A DNA stretch of 64,000 bases from Panulirus ornatus (GCF_036320965.1 NC_092261.1:16237146-16301145); one strand, 5' to 3'; shown: positions 1 through 12,294, numbered from the stretch's first letter. The notes: generated by a model from the letters alone, not told the origin. Program-made: numbers and translations.

Positions 1-789
1 ACAAGAGTTTGCACACGGCCTCCCTCCCCAACACTTCGACCAGCACCGCCAGACTTCGTTGTCGACCAGACTGTTGTCCTATACACTATACTCGCTTCAG
101 AGAGACACGTTAAGGCCGTCAGTGCAGAATCTGCTCCTTAGTTACGATGAACAGACTAAGAGTTCACTAACACTGCGTTCTAAGTATCGCGTGTCTATAA
201 TTTTTTTCTTCCCCCCCAAGACTTAATTCTGAAAGCGACAGGAGGATTTTAATTGAATTTATGTGTTCGGAGGAGCTCCGGAAACCCTTGTGGAGCTGAG
301 TTATATTGCAGCCGGACTGGGCCTGTTTGAATTCACACCAAGAGTGACGAAGTCATCTTTGGCGAGGCGAGGCTGTATCCTTGTTGACTGTAGTCTCGTC
401 AAAGGAGTTCTCACTCCAAAGGGGTCTACATTATTTCCTTGCTACTTGAAGTAGCGCAGCCTTAGGCGGCAAGAGCCTTGAGGAAGCCCTGGGTAATAGC
501 AGGACCCTCTCGCATAAGTTGGTTATGGGGATAATCATAAGTAATCTTATGTACATAGCGACCAACACGACACAGGCAAAATAAATAAAAAATCCCCAAT
601 CATGACCCTCTTGGAGGTACAGAAAACGGAATGAGAGATGACGAAGACAGACGTCACTCAAGACCCCCCCCTCCCTCCCCCCTTCCGGTGGTTGGCTTTC
701 GGTGATCTGAATTCAGTCCAAGCCGTCGTCTCCAGTTACCAGTGTGAGTCAGGCCAGACTCTGCGGGAGGATGAGATGACTCTCCTGTC
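1..789. other. Unassigned DNA
   Basis: I see no recognisable gene or repeat. The short open frames here have no recognisable domain. The segment becomes C/T-rich from about 660, leading into the next repeat. Confidence 0.5.
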
Positions 790-1945
790 GTGTTGGCGGC
801 CCCCCCTTTACCCCCTCGCTTTCATGCTTCTACCGTTCCTCTCCTCCCTCTAACGTCCCCTTTCCCCTCCCACAATACCCTTTTCTTGCCCTTAATGCCC
901 CTTTCCTCCCTCTCATATCCCATTTTCCCTTCCATGATACTCTTTTCTTGCCCTTTCCATCCTCCAACATCTTTTCCCTCCCACACTACGGTTTTCTTGG
1001 CTTTATCACCCCTCTCCTCCTTCTACCATTTTCTTTTCTCTCCTATAACACCCTTTTCTAAACCTTACCGCCCATTTATTCCATCCCTCACCCATTTACA
1101 ACCTCTGAACACCTAGCTAATGCTGCCGACTCCCCCTCTGTTTCCTCTAACCCAATCTACCCTACAGCACCTCCATTTCCATGCCCTATAGCTCCTTTGT
1201 ATCCTCTAATGCCTCTTTGTGCCCACGAGACTCCTTTGATGCTCCAAGAGTCCCTTTCTTCCTTTTAATACCCACCTCCCGCTCCCTCTCCCACATTTTC
1301 ACCCCTCCCCCCACCACCCTTTTCCACTTCAGTTCTCTTTCCGTATCCTCTAACACAACTTCGGTGACACAGCTGATCTTTTGTTCTCTCTAATGCTACT
1401 CTGTTCTCTCTTATGTATCTTAGGTCCCTCTACTTGTACCTTAGTCCCCTTTAACACCACTGTAATGCCCCTACTGCCCCTCTGTTCCCTCTACTACCAC
1501 TTATCAACACATTGTAGCATACCTTACCCCTTGGGGACCTTTTCTCAGGCATTTCTTTCCTTCCTGGCACCTCTAATATTTACATGGCTATCATGCCTTT
1601 CACCTTAATATATCTCTCCTTCCTAACACCCCTGTATCTCTAGCACCCCGAAGCATGCCTATCACCCTCACATATATCTTCTACCTAAAACAAATTTCTT
1701 CCCTAACAACACTAAAACGCCTTTTCTCCTAACACTGATTTATTCCTAACACCACTATTCCTTTTGCACCATCAACACACACTTTCTCCCCTAACGTATC
1801 TTTCTTCCTCACATCCATGTTTCTCTCGCACCTCTTCCCACCAGCATCGCTTTGACATCTCTTCTCCCTCTTGGCGCCCATTTCCTCCCCTAAGGGTCGT
1901 AACACCTCTTCCCCTCCCCCTTAGCACCCCTTTCCTCCCTTAAGG
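790..1945. repeat. Degenerate polypyrimidine minisatellite
   Basis: Loose tandem variants of a roughly 18-21 base C/T-rich unit, with recurring words such as cccctttcctccctc and ctaacacc. The plus strand is strongly pyrimidine-rich. The Pro/Ser/Leu/Phe-rich open frames across it reflect composition and are not credible proteins. Confidence 0.75.
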
Positions 1946-1997
1946 GTTGGATCTGAGAATGTGATCATGTGGCACCGGGCCCACGAATTCATTAGAG

Positions 1998-2232
1998 AGG
2001 TGGCTGACTGGTTTGTTGGCTGCTTGCTGGCTGTCTGGCTGGCTACCAGGCTGGCTGGCTTCCTGGCTAACTAGCTTTCTACCTGGCTGGCTGGCTGGTT
2101 GGCTGGCTGTCTGGCTAACAGTCTACTTGGCTGGCTGGTAGGCTGGCTGGTTGGCTGGCTAACTAACTGTCTACTTGGCTGGCTGGTTGGCTGGCTGGTT
2201 GGCTGGTTGGCCGGCTGGCTGGCTGTCTTCCT
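1998..2232. repeat. Degenerate (TGGC)n tetranucleotide repeat
   Basis: A long run of tggctggc and ggttggctgg words with scattered substitutions. The Trp/Leu/Gly-rich translations are repeat artefacts. Confidence 0.9.
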
Positions 2233-2389
2233 TCCCAAACAGGCGAATTCTTGGACATCTTTGTTCCCCTTCTCCCATGGCCCAGCTGGGGGTCCCCGGG
2301 TGGTCGTTATCTGTGAGAGGTAGGATGAGGAGGGAACGGAGGAGGAGGGAGGGAGTGTGTGGGTGGGTTGTTGGAGGAAGAAAGAAAGA

Positions 2390-2790
<401 letters not shown>

Positions 2791-2795
2791 TAGGA

Positions 2796-2842
2796 TTAGT
2801 ACCTGTCGGAGAGTACTTACGACGAGATTTATTTAGGCAGGG
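2796..2842 (-). mobile_element. Possible 3'-end remnant of a Jockey-like LINE
   Basis: The word acttacgacgagat and the nearby acctgtcggag resemble the 3'-terminal regions of three longer Jockey-like pieces at about 9107, 29900 and 41070. In element (minus) orientation the segment continues directly into the (ACT)n form of the trinucleotide array at 2441-2790, as if that array were its 3' tail. No coding part remains. The assignment rests on a short match. Confidence 0.45.
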
Positions 2843-2862
2843 TAATATGAAGCGCACTCTGC

Positions 2863-2864
<2 letters not shown>

Positions 2865-2944
<80 letters not shown>
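2865..2944. repeat. (AG)n microsatellite
   Basis: About 80 bases of uninterrupted GA dinucleotides. Confidence 0.98.
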
Positions 2945-2949
<5 letters not shown>

Positions 2950-3540
2950 ATATATACATGCCAGCAACGCGGTTCGTGATACACCAACACAATTTTGAGC
3001 AACCTAACAAGAAATATCAAACCTCACAGCTGCCGTCGAGCTTGACAGGATGAGAGCTTGTAAGCTATCCTCCTCCCTCACACGAACACTTAAGACGGTA
3101 AGTGATATTACACCTTGGTTTTGCGCCGGATCATCATCAGGCCAGTGACAAGTCTTCATAATGCATCTCGGTTCTTAAAACCTTAAAAAAAAGGGGGAGT
3201 TATAAGGGATTTACGTCTGTGTCAACGTTCCGAGGGTGAAGAAAGGTGAATCAGAGACTGAATACTAAGTAAGACTGGATACTAAGTGTGACTCTGTTTA
3301 TTACCTTGAAGACAATGAGTATGGCTTTTAGGTACGGTGCTGCTCCTGACTGGACCTTAATCAAGGGTGAAGGCAAATGCCACATCATCAGAGCCTAAGG
3401 ATCGTACCGCCGTGCTGCTATTAACACGGGAGCCAATTCTTTACTTCGTTAGCAACTCCCATTGTTACCTGACACGTAAACTCAAGTGAACCTTTATGAG
3501 GCGTTGAGCGATGTCCAATTTTGAGTCTGCTTTAACTATC
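2945..3540. other. Unassigned DNA
   Basis: No gene or repeat recognised. A donor-like acggtaagtg occurs near 3097, but no open frame supports an exon. Confidence 0.5.
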
Positions 3541-3931
3541 CCTCTACTCATTGTTCCATAAACCCTCTACTCATCGTTCCATAAACCCTCTACTCACCGT
3601 TCCATAAACCCTCTACTCATTGTTCCATAAACCCTCTACTCATTGTTCCATAAACCCTCTACTCATTGTTCCATAAACCCTCTACTCATTGTTCCATAAA
3701 CCCTCTACTCATCGTTCCATAAACCCTCTACTCATCGTTCCATAAACCCTCTACTCGTTGTTCCATAAACCCTCTACTCATCATTCCATAAACCCTCTAC
3801 TCATTGTTCCATAAACCCTCTACTCATCATTCCATAAACCCTCTACTCATTGTTCCATAAACCCTCTACTCATTGTTCCATAAACCCTCTACTCATTGTT
3901 CCATAAACCCTCTACTCATTGTTCCATAAAG
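3541..3931. repeat. 23-bp minisatellite, about 17 copies
   Basis: Units of the form ccctctactcattgttcc followed by ataaa repeat every 23 bases. Substitutions are few, mainly at the cattg/catcg/catca position. The homogeneity suggests recent amplification. Confidence 0.97.
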
Positions 3932-4210
3932 GAAACTATACTTGCTTCCATCTACCCCTAGGTGTGCCCCCTTAACCATACTCTCACTAAAATACTTTTT
4001 TCTTCGTGCACTTCGGCAATAAATGTAACTTAAAACTTAAATGAAAATATTGATTAAAATAATCGCATATCTGATTTCCAGAACTTGAGTGATCCTGATT
4101 AGTATATGTTGCTTGCTTGTCGGCCACAGCTGATGCTGTCTGTGTCACCACGCCTTCATGGAATAGGGCCCTCTACTCCTTGTCTCCTTGGCTTCCCTAC
4201 AGTACACTCA

Positions 4211-4579
4211 TCTACCTTTTTTCCTCCCCCTCCTGCAGCATGATCGTAACCTTGTCTCCTCGCCCTCCTGTAGATCGTTAACCCTGTCTCCTTGTCCTCC
4301 TTCAGCAGAATCATCAACTATGTCTCCTCTTCCTCCTACATCACTTGTCTCCTTGCCCTCCTGCAGTAGAATCATCAACCTTGTCCCCTCTTCCTCCTGC
4401 AGCAGGATCATCAACCATGTCTCCTCTCCCTCCTGCAGCAGGATCATCAGCCATGTCTCCTCTCCCTCCTGCAGCAGGATCACCAACCCTGTCTCTTCTC
4501 CCTCCTGCAGCAGGATCGTTAACCTTGTCTCCGCGCCCTCCTGCCCCACTTGTCCTTCGTCCTCCTACAGCAGGATCAT
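4211..4579. repeat. 36-bp minisatellite, about 10 imperfect copies
   Basis: Units contain ctcctgcagcaggatcatca followed by a tgtctcctc block. The period of 36 is a multiple of three, so several frames stay open on both strands and give Pro/Ser-rich or Glu/Leu-rich translations. I do not regard these as genes. Confidence 0.93.
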
Positions 4580-5060
4580 CTAGATAAAAGATGCCTCGCC
4601 GTTCGTTTAAAGACCTGTTCCACCATAACCGAACCCACCCTCATAAATTCCAGCCATCTTGGATCACAGCGACAACCTCGAACTTACAGCGTCGTAGCCA
4701 GAACCACAGGAAAAATAGAACCCTCTCGAAAATGAAGAAGTGAATATGGTGTGGACAGGGGGAAGGGCCCCCGGGGGTCCTGCAGACAATGAAATCTATA
4801 TCGACACGAGACTTTCGTAAAATTCATTCTGTTTGCTCCGATGTCATTCCAAGCCCGTGGAAGCGACCCGACGCCGACAGCTGCTGGAGGGGGAAATTCC
4901 AGCCTGCCGCTGTATATCAGGCGTCTATACGCGTGCGTAACAATGGGCCAAAAGTGGTCAAAATTGGGTACGACTTTCGTGGAAAATCGATTACCCCCAA
5001 GACCTCCCATGAGCGCCTGGCGATGACAAGCGCTCACCCTTTGTCGCTACCGAGCCTTGG

Positions 5061-5114
<54 letters not shown>

Positions 5115-5969
5115 CTGGGGGAGGGACCATGGAGACTGTAGAGTTGGGAGGAAGGTGTCTGGGGTTGGCGACGGCATGAATGGGTTGGTTGCGTGTGGGA
5201 TGAGGGTTAGTACCTAGGTCACGAGATGGAAAAAGTACTTGATGAGAGGCGTCAATGGGTGAATGAGATGAGGCGGAGGCGGAGGAGGAGGAGGAGGAGG
5301 AGTCGGGATGCTCCCGTGCACGAGGCCGCTCTGAGAACGAGGTGTTACTGGGATAAGGTGTGGTACTATGGTACTCTACAGGTACTGGGATGGTAATGTT
5401 AGTGTGTGTGACAATTAGGAGGGAGAAGGACTAGGGTGCAGAAGGAACTAGGGTTAGGGCTGCACCGGAATGGAGTGAACTGTGGGACAGGGATGGTACT
5501 ACGGTCTGAAGGGAGGGGTTGTTTGTGGGAGGCCGGGTCGTCCTGGAGAGAGGTGGGACAGAGGTGGTATGGCCGTCAGGGTGGTAGCGAAGGGTCGTAC
5601 CTGGGTCGGATCATCCAGGAGAAGGGTTAGTGTGAGAATGAAAGCAGTTCTTGAATAGGGGGGTCGTCGTGCTGGGAGAAGTAGTGAGAGAGTACAGAAG
5701 TGAGGTGGTTCTGGGGTAGGTGCTGCCACAGGAAAGGGGAAGGGGTTATAGATACGAGGCAAGACTGGACTGAGTGAGTGACATTAATGTAGGGGACAGG
5801 GGATGGAACTAGGTAAGTGTGGCACCTTAGAAAAACGCCGATATACAGAGTCCCTTCGAGGGTATGTGTGATAGTGAAGGAGATGGGAAAGTTAGAGATT
5901 AATGTGATGAGGGCAGGAAAGAAAACAGAGGACTTAGTTGAGGAGCTAAAAAGAAGTATATGTCAGGTC
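4580..5969. other. Unassigned DNA with a (GT)n tract
   Basis: Contains a (GT)n microsatellite at 5063-5113 and GGA/GGGT-rich low-complexity DNA from about 5130 to 5800. A 117-codon open frame at 4684-5037 on the minus strand has no recognisable domain. Confidence 0.5.
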
Positions 5970-7620
5970 TATTTCCAATGATTCTATACTGCTTTTAACC
6001 ACTGGAAAATCATTCTATAAGTTAACTATACTGCTTCAAGAAAGTATTTTGCCTTATTCAAAGTTAAATCTTTTTACGACTCTGTATCCATTACTACAGC
6101 TTCACATAGCTGTTTAGATCGAAATCATCAAAGCGTAGGTAATCTCTTGCACCTGCATAAAATGTCTCTTACCTTTCTCTTTTATAGGCTAAATAAATTC
6201 AATAATTTGTCCGGCTGGCTTTCACAGGATCTGTTTCCCCATTCCTAGTGTCATTCTCCGGAGCTCGCTGCTGTACTGTACCCTCCCTATTCTGTCTATG
6301 TCTTTCTTCGAAAGGGATAACCCCAATGTAACACACGAATCATATTGGTGAGGCACCAGTGAACACTAAAGCAAAAGGATTAGATTCTTTCACACATTCG
6401 ATTTTGCTCGTCTTTTTAACATCTTCCTCGTTGCTTACTAAGCTCTCTATCATCAGCAGGGATTAAGACATCTTAACCTTTCCCTTCATTTATCTTTCGT
6501 TGTAGCTTAATAAAACTCATATCGTTACTCACCCTCCCGCTTTTCTACCCATGTGGAAAGTTCTACACTTATTTGATTACAAAAATTCATTTGCCAACCT
6601 GCTCTCCCAGTCCATCAATTTGTTAAAGTTAGCTTACAGATGAAGTCTTACGTTCTACTTCTGTCTTAGTTTTACTTCCTAACTTTAGTATCATCTGTGA
6701 ATTTTCATGTTACAACGCAGCCTCTTACCAATGTTAAAAATCTATTACAAAGAAAGACGGTCCCAAGATTAATCCCTGTGGCACACCACTTATTACGTCT
6801 GACCAATCTGAAGCTTAACTATTAATCTTTACAGTCAACAAACCATTTTTTTTTTTTTTAATCAATGAAGTACAACCCCATTTATACAAAGTGACTTCCC
6901 TTTTGCAAGTGAACATTAATGTAGACTTAAAATGCTTTCTAAATTCCCAGATAGGTGACGTCGACCGCATGACTTTCGTAATAAAAGATGATTGTAATCG
7001 TAAAGGAAATCAAACAGGTCGCTCAGACACAAACGACCTCTTCCAGAACCGCACCGCCAATCGTTCATTCAGTGGTGACCTCAAGCCGATGTACGATATC
7101 GTCCACAGTGATGGTTTTCGTAAGTTCGGGAAATAGGGACGTCAAGCTAATAGGGCGATATGGGACTTATTACCCTTGTATTTTGAATTTCGGTGTTTCA
7201 GCAGTAGCAAAACCCCCAATCCCTTCGAACTTTCCTTGTATCAAATGAGTTGTTCAACAGAACAGTCGAAGATTTAACTATCTCAAGTGTTCGCTTCTTT
7301 CAGTATTTCCGGATGAAACTTATCAAGATCTAATGTTTCATTTAGTATCATTTCTGCTTGTATGGCTTCAATGTGTACGTCAATATGTTGCAGTTTGCCT
7401 CTCCTAACAATGGTATTGGACCTGGAACATAAGTAACGTTAAAAATGGACGCGGATTAAAAATAAAAAGAAGATAAATCACTCGTGATCTTTGCCGTAGC
7501 TTCAATGTCGAGAATCAAGCTACCGTTTTCTGCAATTAATGGACCGGCTGACTGGGATATCATTCTCTTGCTCGTACTATAACTATAATATCGTTTCAAG
7601 CTTTATCATGTTCACGACAT
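5970..7620 (-). pseudogene. Decayed CR1-like non-LTR retrotransposon RT
   Basis: Minus-strand translation in several frames recovers an RT domain in order. A linker with AGPLIAENGSLI lies near 7530. An LDLDKFHPEILKEANT block near 7320 matches the family's PDGIHPRILKE region. YRPISLTSL lies near 7150, VKINSQASDWSDVISGVPQG (one interruption) near 6810, and ILGPSF follows. Family knowledge: the SGVPQG-LGP core is typical of CR1/Jockey-superfamily RTs, where this enzyme copies element RNA at a nicked target. Stops and frameshifts occur throughout and no active-site YADD/FADD is intact (FTDD-like near 6700). The C-terminal part fades out near 5970, and no endonuclease or 3' end was identified. This is an old dead copy. 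The clade (CR1 versus Jockey) is uncertain. Confidence 0.82.
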
Positions 7621-8581
7621 GAGGTCGATTTTTTCAGTGGACTGTACCATGGCACTGTTAAGCAAGTTTAGACAGAACCCACTCCAGGAGCTACTGGGAA
7701 AAGAATTCTCTCCCTTTCGATACCGTTGTGATACAATTTCCCGCTAAGATCGGATCGCGTTCATTCCAAATTTCTGCTTCCTGGACATAACGTATTTCGA
7801 CGGTCTCTAATGTCTGTGCGGGAGGCGTGTTAACTAACCCTGCTCTGTTTCCTTTAGCTTATCTTTGATTTCCACAAAAATGGAGTTTGTATTAAATCAA
7901 CAGCAACAAAATGGACAGCATAGGATGAAGATTAGCTTTAACTAAGAGCAAGACACTACCGCCTATTTTGTTTCCTCTGCCACTCGTATTCAGACTGGAC
8001 CTCTGATTTGCATAATGAGAAAAAAGATCTTTTTTAATATCTAACCATGCATGATTTAGATATAGCAGTTACACCGCAACTTTTACCTTAATGCACCTGT
8101 CTCTTAAGTCTCAAATACTGTGTGTCATAAACTGCGAATATTTACATAAAATATTCGAATATTGTATATTTGATGGTGGTTGGTGGTTGTGGTGGTGGTG
8201 GTGTGTGTGTGTGTGTGTGTGTTGGAGGGAGGTGAGAGTTATAGCAAAGGGGGGTAAAGATAATTTAGGGATGATTACAGTACACATGGGCGAAGATAAC
8301 GAGGCGTAAAAAAAAAGATTATGGACTTAAAATTACTGTTATAAATGAGCTAGTAATACATGAATGTTATACCAACAACGAAAAAAAAAGGGATCTGCCA
8401 CTCCACACAGGAAGAGGCATTGCCAGAGCTCTTACGAACGAGGTCTAACGTCATAACAATAGTCTATAGACACGAAAAATCCATCTTGGATGTTTTGGTG
8501 ACACTCGCTAACCTTCATGTGGCCCCAGGTTCAGTGACACACGTTTGTCATCACATAACTCACAGCTGACGACCTGACGAA

Positions 8582-8584
<3 letters not shown>
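7621..8584. other. Unassigned DNA
   Basis: May include more of the decayed CR1-like element near its upper end, but I could not align it. A short TGG/GT-rich tract lies at 8174-8221. No gene recognised. Confidence 0.45.

Positions 8585-8643
<59 letters not shown>
8585..8643. repeat. (TA)n microsatellite
   Basis: Perfect TA dinucleotides immediately left of the palindromic SINE. Confidence 0.98.
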
Positions 8644-8645
<2 letters not shown>

Positions 8646-8784
8646 CATACAAACCTCCAACAGCCAGGATCGAACCCGGGACCCCTGTGCAAGAGGCGGG
8701 AATGCTAACCGCTAGGCTATGGGCATTCCCGCCTCTTGCACAGGGATCCCGGGTTCGATCCTGGCTGTTGGAGGTTTGTATGTT
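8644..8784. mobile_element. tRNA-derived SINE in a near-perfect palindrome
   Basis: The left arm (8644-8705) and right arm (8723-8784) are 62-base inverted copies with one mismatch, separated by 17 bases. On the minus strand the sequence reads as a tRNA-like promoter. An A-box-like tagcctagcggttagc spans the spacer, and a B box gggttcgatcc lies about 40 bases on. The right arm holds the B-box half in plus orientation without its own full A box. SINEs of this kind are transcribed by RNA polymerase III and mobilised by a partner LINE. The unit is bounded by (TA)n at the left and by a CA/TA tract after about 30 bases at the right. The tRNA isotype is not assigned. Confidence 0.85.
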
Positions 8785-8816
8785 CTATGAAGGTGCGCGT
8801 TTCTAGGCACTATGTT

Positions 8817-8817
<1 letters not shown>

Positions 8818-8885
<68 letters not shown>
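8818..8885. repeat. (CA)n(TA)n compound microsatellite
   Basis: About 15 bases of CA followed by about 53 bases of TA, downstream of the SINE right arm. Confidence 0.97.
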
Positions 8886-8890
<5 letters not shown>

Positions 8891-9024
8891 CATGCATCTT
8901 CAAATTTCGCAACGACATATGCCATCACATTCGCCGGCAAGGGCTGAGATAGAAAGATAGATATATAGATAACATAAGTAGAGATAGATAGATAGGTAGA
9001 GGTAGGTAGATAGACAGATAGATA

Positions 9025-9028
<4 letters not shown>

Positions 9029-9099
<71 letters not shown>
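9029..9099. repeat. (AG)n microsatellite
   Basis: About 70 bases of GA preceded by degenerate GATA repeats (8950-9025). It ends in gtact, next to the 3' motif of the Jockey-like piece. Confidence 0.97.
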
Positions 9100-9102
<3 letters not shown>

Positions 9103-9106
9103 TTAA

Positions 9107-9448
9107 AAGTACTTACAACGAGATCTCACCGAACGGGCAATGCTAGCTAGCGCGTAGCGCTCACTCCAAGTAAGGAAAGAGTGAAGATGAACAACGAGTC
9201 ATGCGAGTTAAGTGTTGTCAAGTGTAATGAATGTGATGGAGAGATCGCATGTTGGTGAAATGAGAGGCAGCAGCCCACGTGTGGGTGAGGCGGACAGAAA
9301 AAGACAGCTAAAGGGGGGTCAAAGGAATAACATTAGACAACCACTAAAGTGGTATTTCATCACGCAGGACTCCTAATACCCAGATGAGTAGTGCCAGTAA
9401 TATGACCTCTCCCTGGCAGGTGGCTGCCTGCCTGCCTACCACCTCCGA

Positions 9449-9489
<41 letters not shown>

Positions 9490-9985
9490 CACCCATGATT
9501 ACCTATGTCTTGCTCGATAAGTAATACGTTTTCTGTCTGCCGCCACACCCATTGAATACTTGTACTACTTTCTGAATTCATCTGGCATTGCCTGGAACTG
9601 TGTTTATCAAATTTTCTTTAAAACGTTTCAGTAGCTGATCCATGCAGGTTTCTTATTTCTCCTGGCACCGCAGTAGATTGAATAATCTTTCCAGCTTTCG
9701 TGCAGAACACTTGTGCATTTCTATCTGATGTTTGTTTTGGTATATTGGATTCCACAGTATTCGTGCAGACTCAAGAACTGTTTCTTTCATGATGAGAGGC
9801 TTTTAAATTCAATATGTTTGCCTTTACCCTTTCCATACGTAGCCAAGCGTAGATTATCATCACCTTTCTCCTCTCCTCTCTCCCCTGTTTTCTCCAACTT
9901 GTTTATTTACATCTGTTTGGTTGGTACAGTAATCAATTCTGCATCTTACGTATACAGCAGTGATGTTCATCACCAGTTTTCTAAC
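9107..9985 (-). pseudogene. Jockey-like LINE, 3' part
   Basis: In minus-strand reading, the C-terminal region of a Jockey/CR1-superfamily RT is recognisable in broken frames: VYVRCRIDYC near 9950, then EIRNLHGSATETF near 9650, then MNSESSTSIQWVWRQ near 9560. Family knowledge: the order YIRxRLEYC, EIRN, TFK is the usual C-terminal layout. The 3' untranslated part runs to about 9107, where acttacaacgagat and gctagcgcgtagcgctcac match the 41-kb copy. An (AG)n tract is nested at 9450-9486. No functional protein remains. Confidence 0.75.
9450..9486. repeat. (AG)n microsatellite inside the Jockey-like tail
   Basis: Short GA run interrupting the 3' part of the retroelement piece. Confidence 0.95.
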
Positions 9986-10250
9986 TCTTCTACATACAAA
10001 TTTGCTCCTCTTGGTGCCTTGTTTTCCTATAACTCATATTTGGTTGATTCAGCATCTGATCCTCCACTCCCATCTCCTCCCTTTGCACCCTTGCAATCTC
10101 CTATGTTCTCCTCGCCCAGGGTCTTCGAGGTACTTTCCCAGCTCCAGGTGGACATGGCGTATGGCTCAGATGGCGTAGCTCCTCGAGTGCTGAGGGAGTG
10201 TGCCGCTGAGCAAGCGCCAGTCATGTCTCGCCTCCCTTGCATCTCACGTA
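9985..10250 (+). pseudogene. Jockey-like RT N-terminal fragment
   Basis: An open plus-strand frame contains ALFSYNSYLVDSASDPPLP followed by VFEVLSQLQVDMAYGSDG and VAPRVLRECAAEQAPVMSRL. This is the start of a Jockey-superfamily RT domain, whose usual words are FAxNSTLDDS, AxGPDGVPPRVLKECA and LAPxLSRLF. The frame is open over about 85 codons, but both sides are replaced by oppositely oriented Jockey-like pieces, so it is an isolated fragment. The Gly-Ser-Asp-Gly in place of Gly-Pro-Asp-Gly is a visible substitution. Confidence 0.82.
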
Positions 10251-10310
10251 TACAACAATGATCTTCATTGTGAAAGTTACCAGTACCATACAACTCATCA
10301 CTTGGCTCAG
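10234..10310 (-). mobile_element. Jockey-like RT fragment
   Basis: The minus strand repeats a segment resembling the copies at 9936-9985, 30480 and 41650 (gtatacaacaatgatcttca and the flanking gaaagt word). With the preceding entries it forms a mosaic: minus piece, plus piece, minus piece. Boundaries are approximate. Confidence 0.45.
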
Positions 10311-10643
10311 TAATGCTCTCCTCTCAGTAGGTTCCCTACATTCTAGTTTCTCGGTGTATGACGACACCTAGATCTTCACACCTTTGCTTCATTTTCTATC
10401 ACTGTCTCTGCTGGGCCTTCATACGGTGTTCGTCAACTTCTTCCACGACTTCTTCCCTGAAATGTGTCTTCGTTGAGTTTCGTCTGGTTCGCTTCCACCC
10501 ATTCTGTAGGCTGCATTTTAGTCATTTTACATGTTTTTTGTTTTTTTCAAAGCCTTTGATTCTTTGAATTTACCCTGATTTTTCGACAGATCATACGTTG
10601 TGTAATTACATAACTGTAATGACTTATTTTCAGAGTATGTGAA

Positions 10644-10647
<4 letters not shown>
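10311..10647. other. Unassigned T-rich DNA
   Basis: Possibly further decayed retroelement sequence. No motif was strong enough to assign. Confidence 0.4.

Positions 10648-10698
<51 letters not shown>
10648..10698. repeat. (GT)n microsatellite
   Basis: About 50 bases of perfect GT. Confidence 0.98.
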
Positions 10699-10702
<4 letters not shown>

Positions 10703-12294
10703 CTGGGCTTCAGAATTACCATACTTCTGTGATATAAACCGTAAAAAAACCATGGTCGACTTCTTATCAAACTCATCCCGCCCTTCCCTCCCAGCTGTCA
10801 TAATCACCCAGCAACGCCAGATTATGAGTGTAGACGTGGCCTTCTTTGTTTCGCCGTCCTGTTTCTACCACTAATTGTAGATTACGACAACAGATAACCT
10901 CATCATGGACCATTCAGGTCTGCTCTTATCATTCCTTCCCATGTACTCCCATGTTCTGGGCCTCGGATCACACGAAACAACAGGAGGGGCGAGCGAACCT
11001 CGTCGCTCAGGTGACCGATCTCTGAGGCCCGTGTGTACCTGCTGGTGTTCCCACTTGCGAAATGCCGCTCTCTCTCTCCCCCTGGAGGTGTCTTGGTAAA
11101 GCTGATGGGTGTGTTAGCGGCCCGCTGCCGCAAGAGGGACGGACGATGGTGTTCTCGTGTGTGTGTGTGTGTGTGCACAGCAGAGATCCTGACAGTGTGG
11201 TCATGTCTATGTCGTGGGAGGGGTAAAAGACATGGTGTCTAATATGACTTGAACGAAATAAACTTATGCAAAAAGTGGTAAATTTCAGGTGGTAAGAGAC
11301 TGATTTCTGATACGGAACGGGTGGTGTTCCTGTGGCTAATCAAAAGTGTCCTTAATCCTAAAAAAGGGTGGGACGACCCTTTCAGTACGATGTTACGACC
11401 CTTGGGGGTAGGTTGGGGAGACCTTTGACCTCACCCTTATGGAACAGATCAAAGGCTTCCTCCTGGGGTGCTACTGCTGAGCTCAAAGGCTCGTACCGTC
11501 GTGCTCAAGGGCTTATAATGCTACCTCGGTCCTCCCTGCTTCTACCACCTCCAGAGGGTTATGCCTCGCCCACCCACTACACTCTATAAGTCATTTGCTC
11601 GGGATAATCAATTCACGAGGCATTAATTGTCTAGGTAGACTCGGGCAAAACCTTTTTGTGAAAGTTTGTGCGAAGGGCACTTAGCAGGGGGTAGGTGGAG
11701 GCAAACACAGTGGGTCCTGTGGGTACAAATACATCGACTGACGAGGGTGACAGGTGGGCGTGTGAGGGTGAAGGGCACATAGAGGTGGGTAAGTGGAAGC
11801 GAGCACAGTGCAGAGGAGGGTGACTGGCCTGGATATCTGAGGTTACAATTGTATTGATTTCTTGCCACTGAGTTCCAGTCAAAATATCCGGATACGAGCA
11901 AATTAACGATACCTATAATAAGGGACATATGACACCAGATGAGGGGAGTTTGGATAACCGAAGTGCAGATACACCAACTGATAACCTTTCGAATAACATG
12001 AAGATCAACAGTCCATGAGCACGGAGAATCTTATTCTGGATTTTGACATATATACAAAGATGGATCGTAACACATACTCACTCCCAACACACGACTCTAG
12101 AAGGAGCAAAGGCTTTTTTTTTTTTACTGCACCACGGAGAGAGCATTGTTAATCACCTTCACTCAAATTAATCTAGACAGAGTATTAGATAATCCTAGTC
12201 TACCCTGGAAAGAGATTTAGACGTCCTTCTCCAATTACAGTATCGTGGATAGTGTACAAACGCTGCTGAAGAGACCTCGAGCAGGTGGAGTCCG

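Noticed and set aside
3541..3931. CRISPR array
   Set aside because: Direct tandem 23-bp units with no unique spacers, in eukaryotic DNA.
4684..5037. 117-codon minus-strand frame
   Set aside because: No recognisable domain, and overlapping plus-strand frames are equally open.
8644..8784. Functional tRNA gene
   Set aside because: A and B boxes are present, but no cloverleaf acceptor pairing could be formed, and the palindromic layout fits a SINE.
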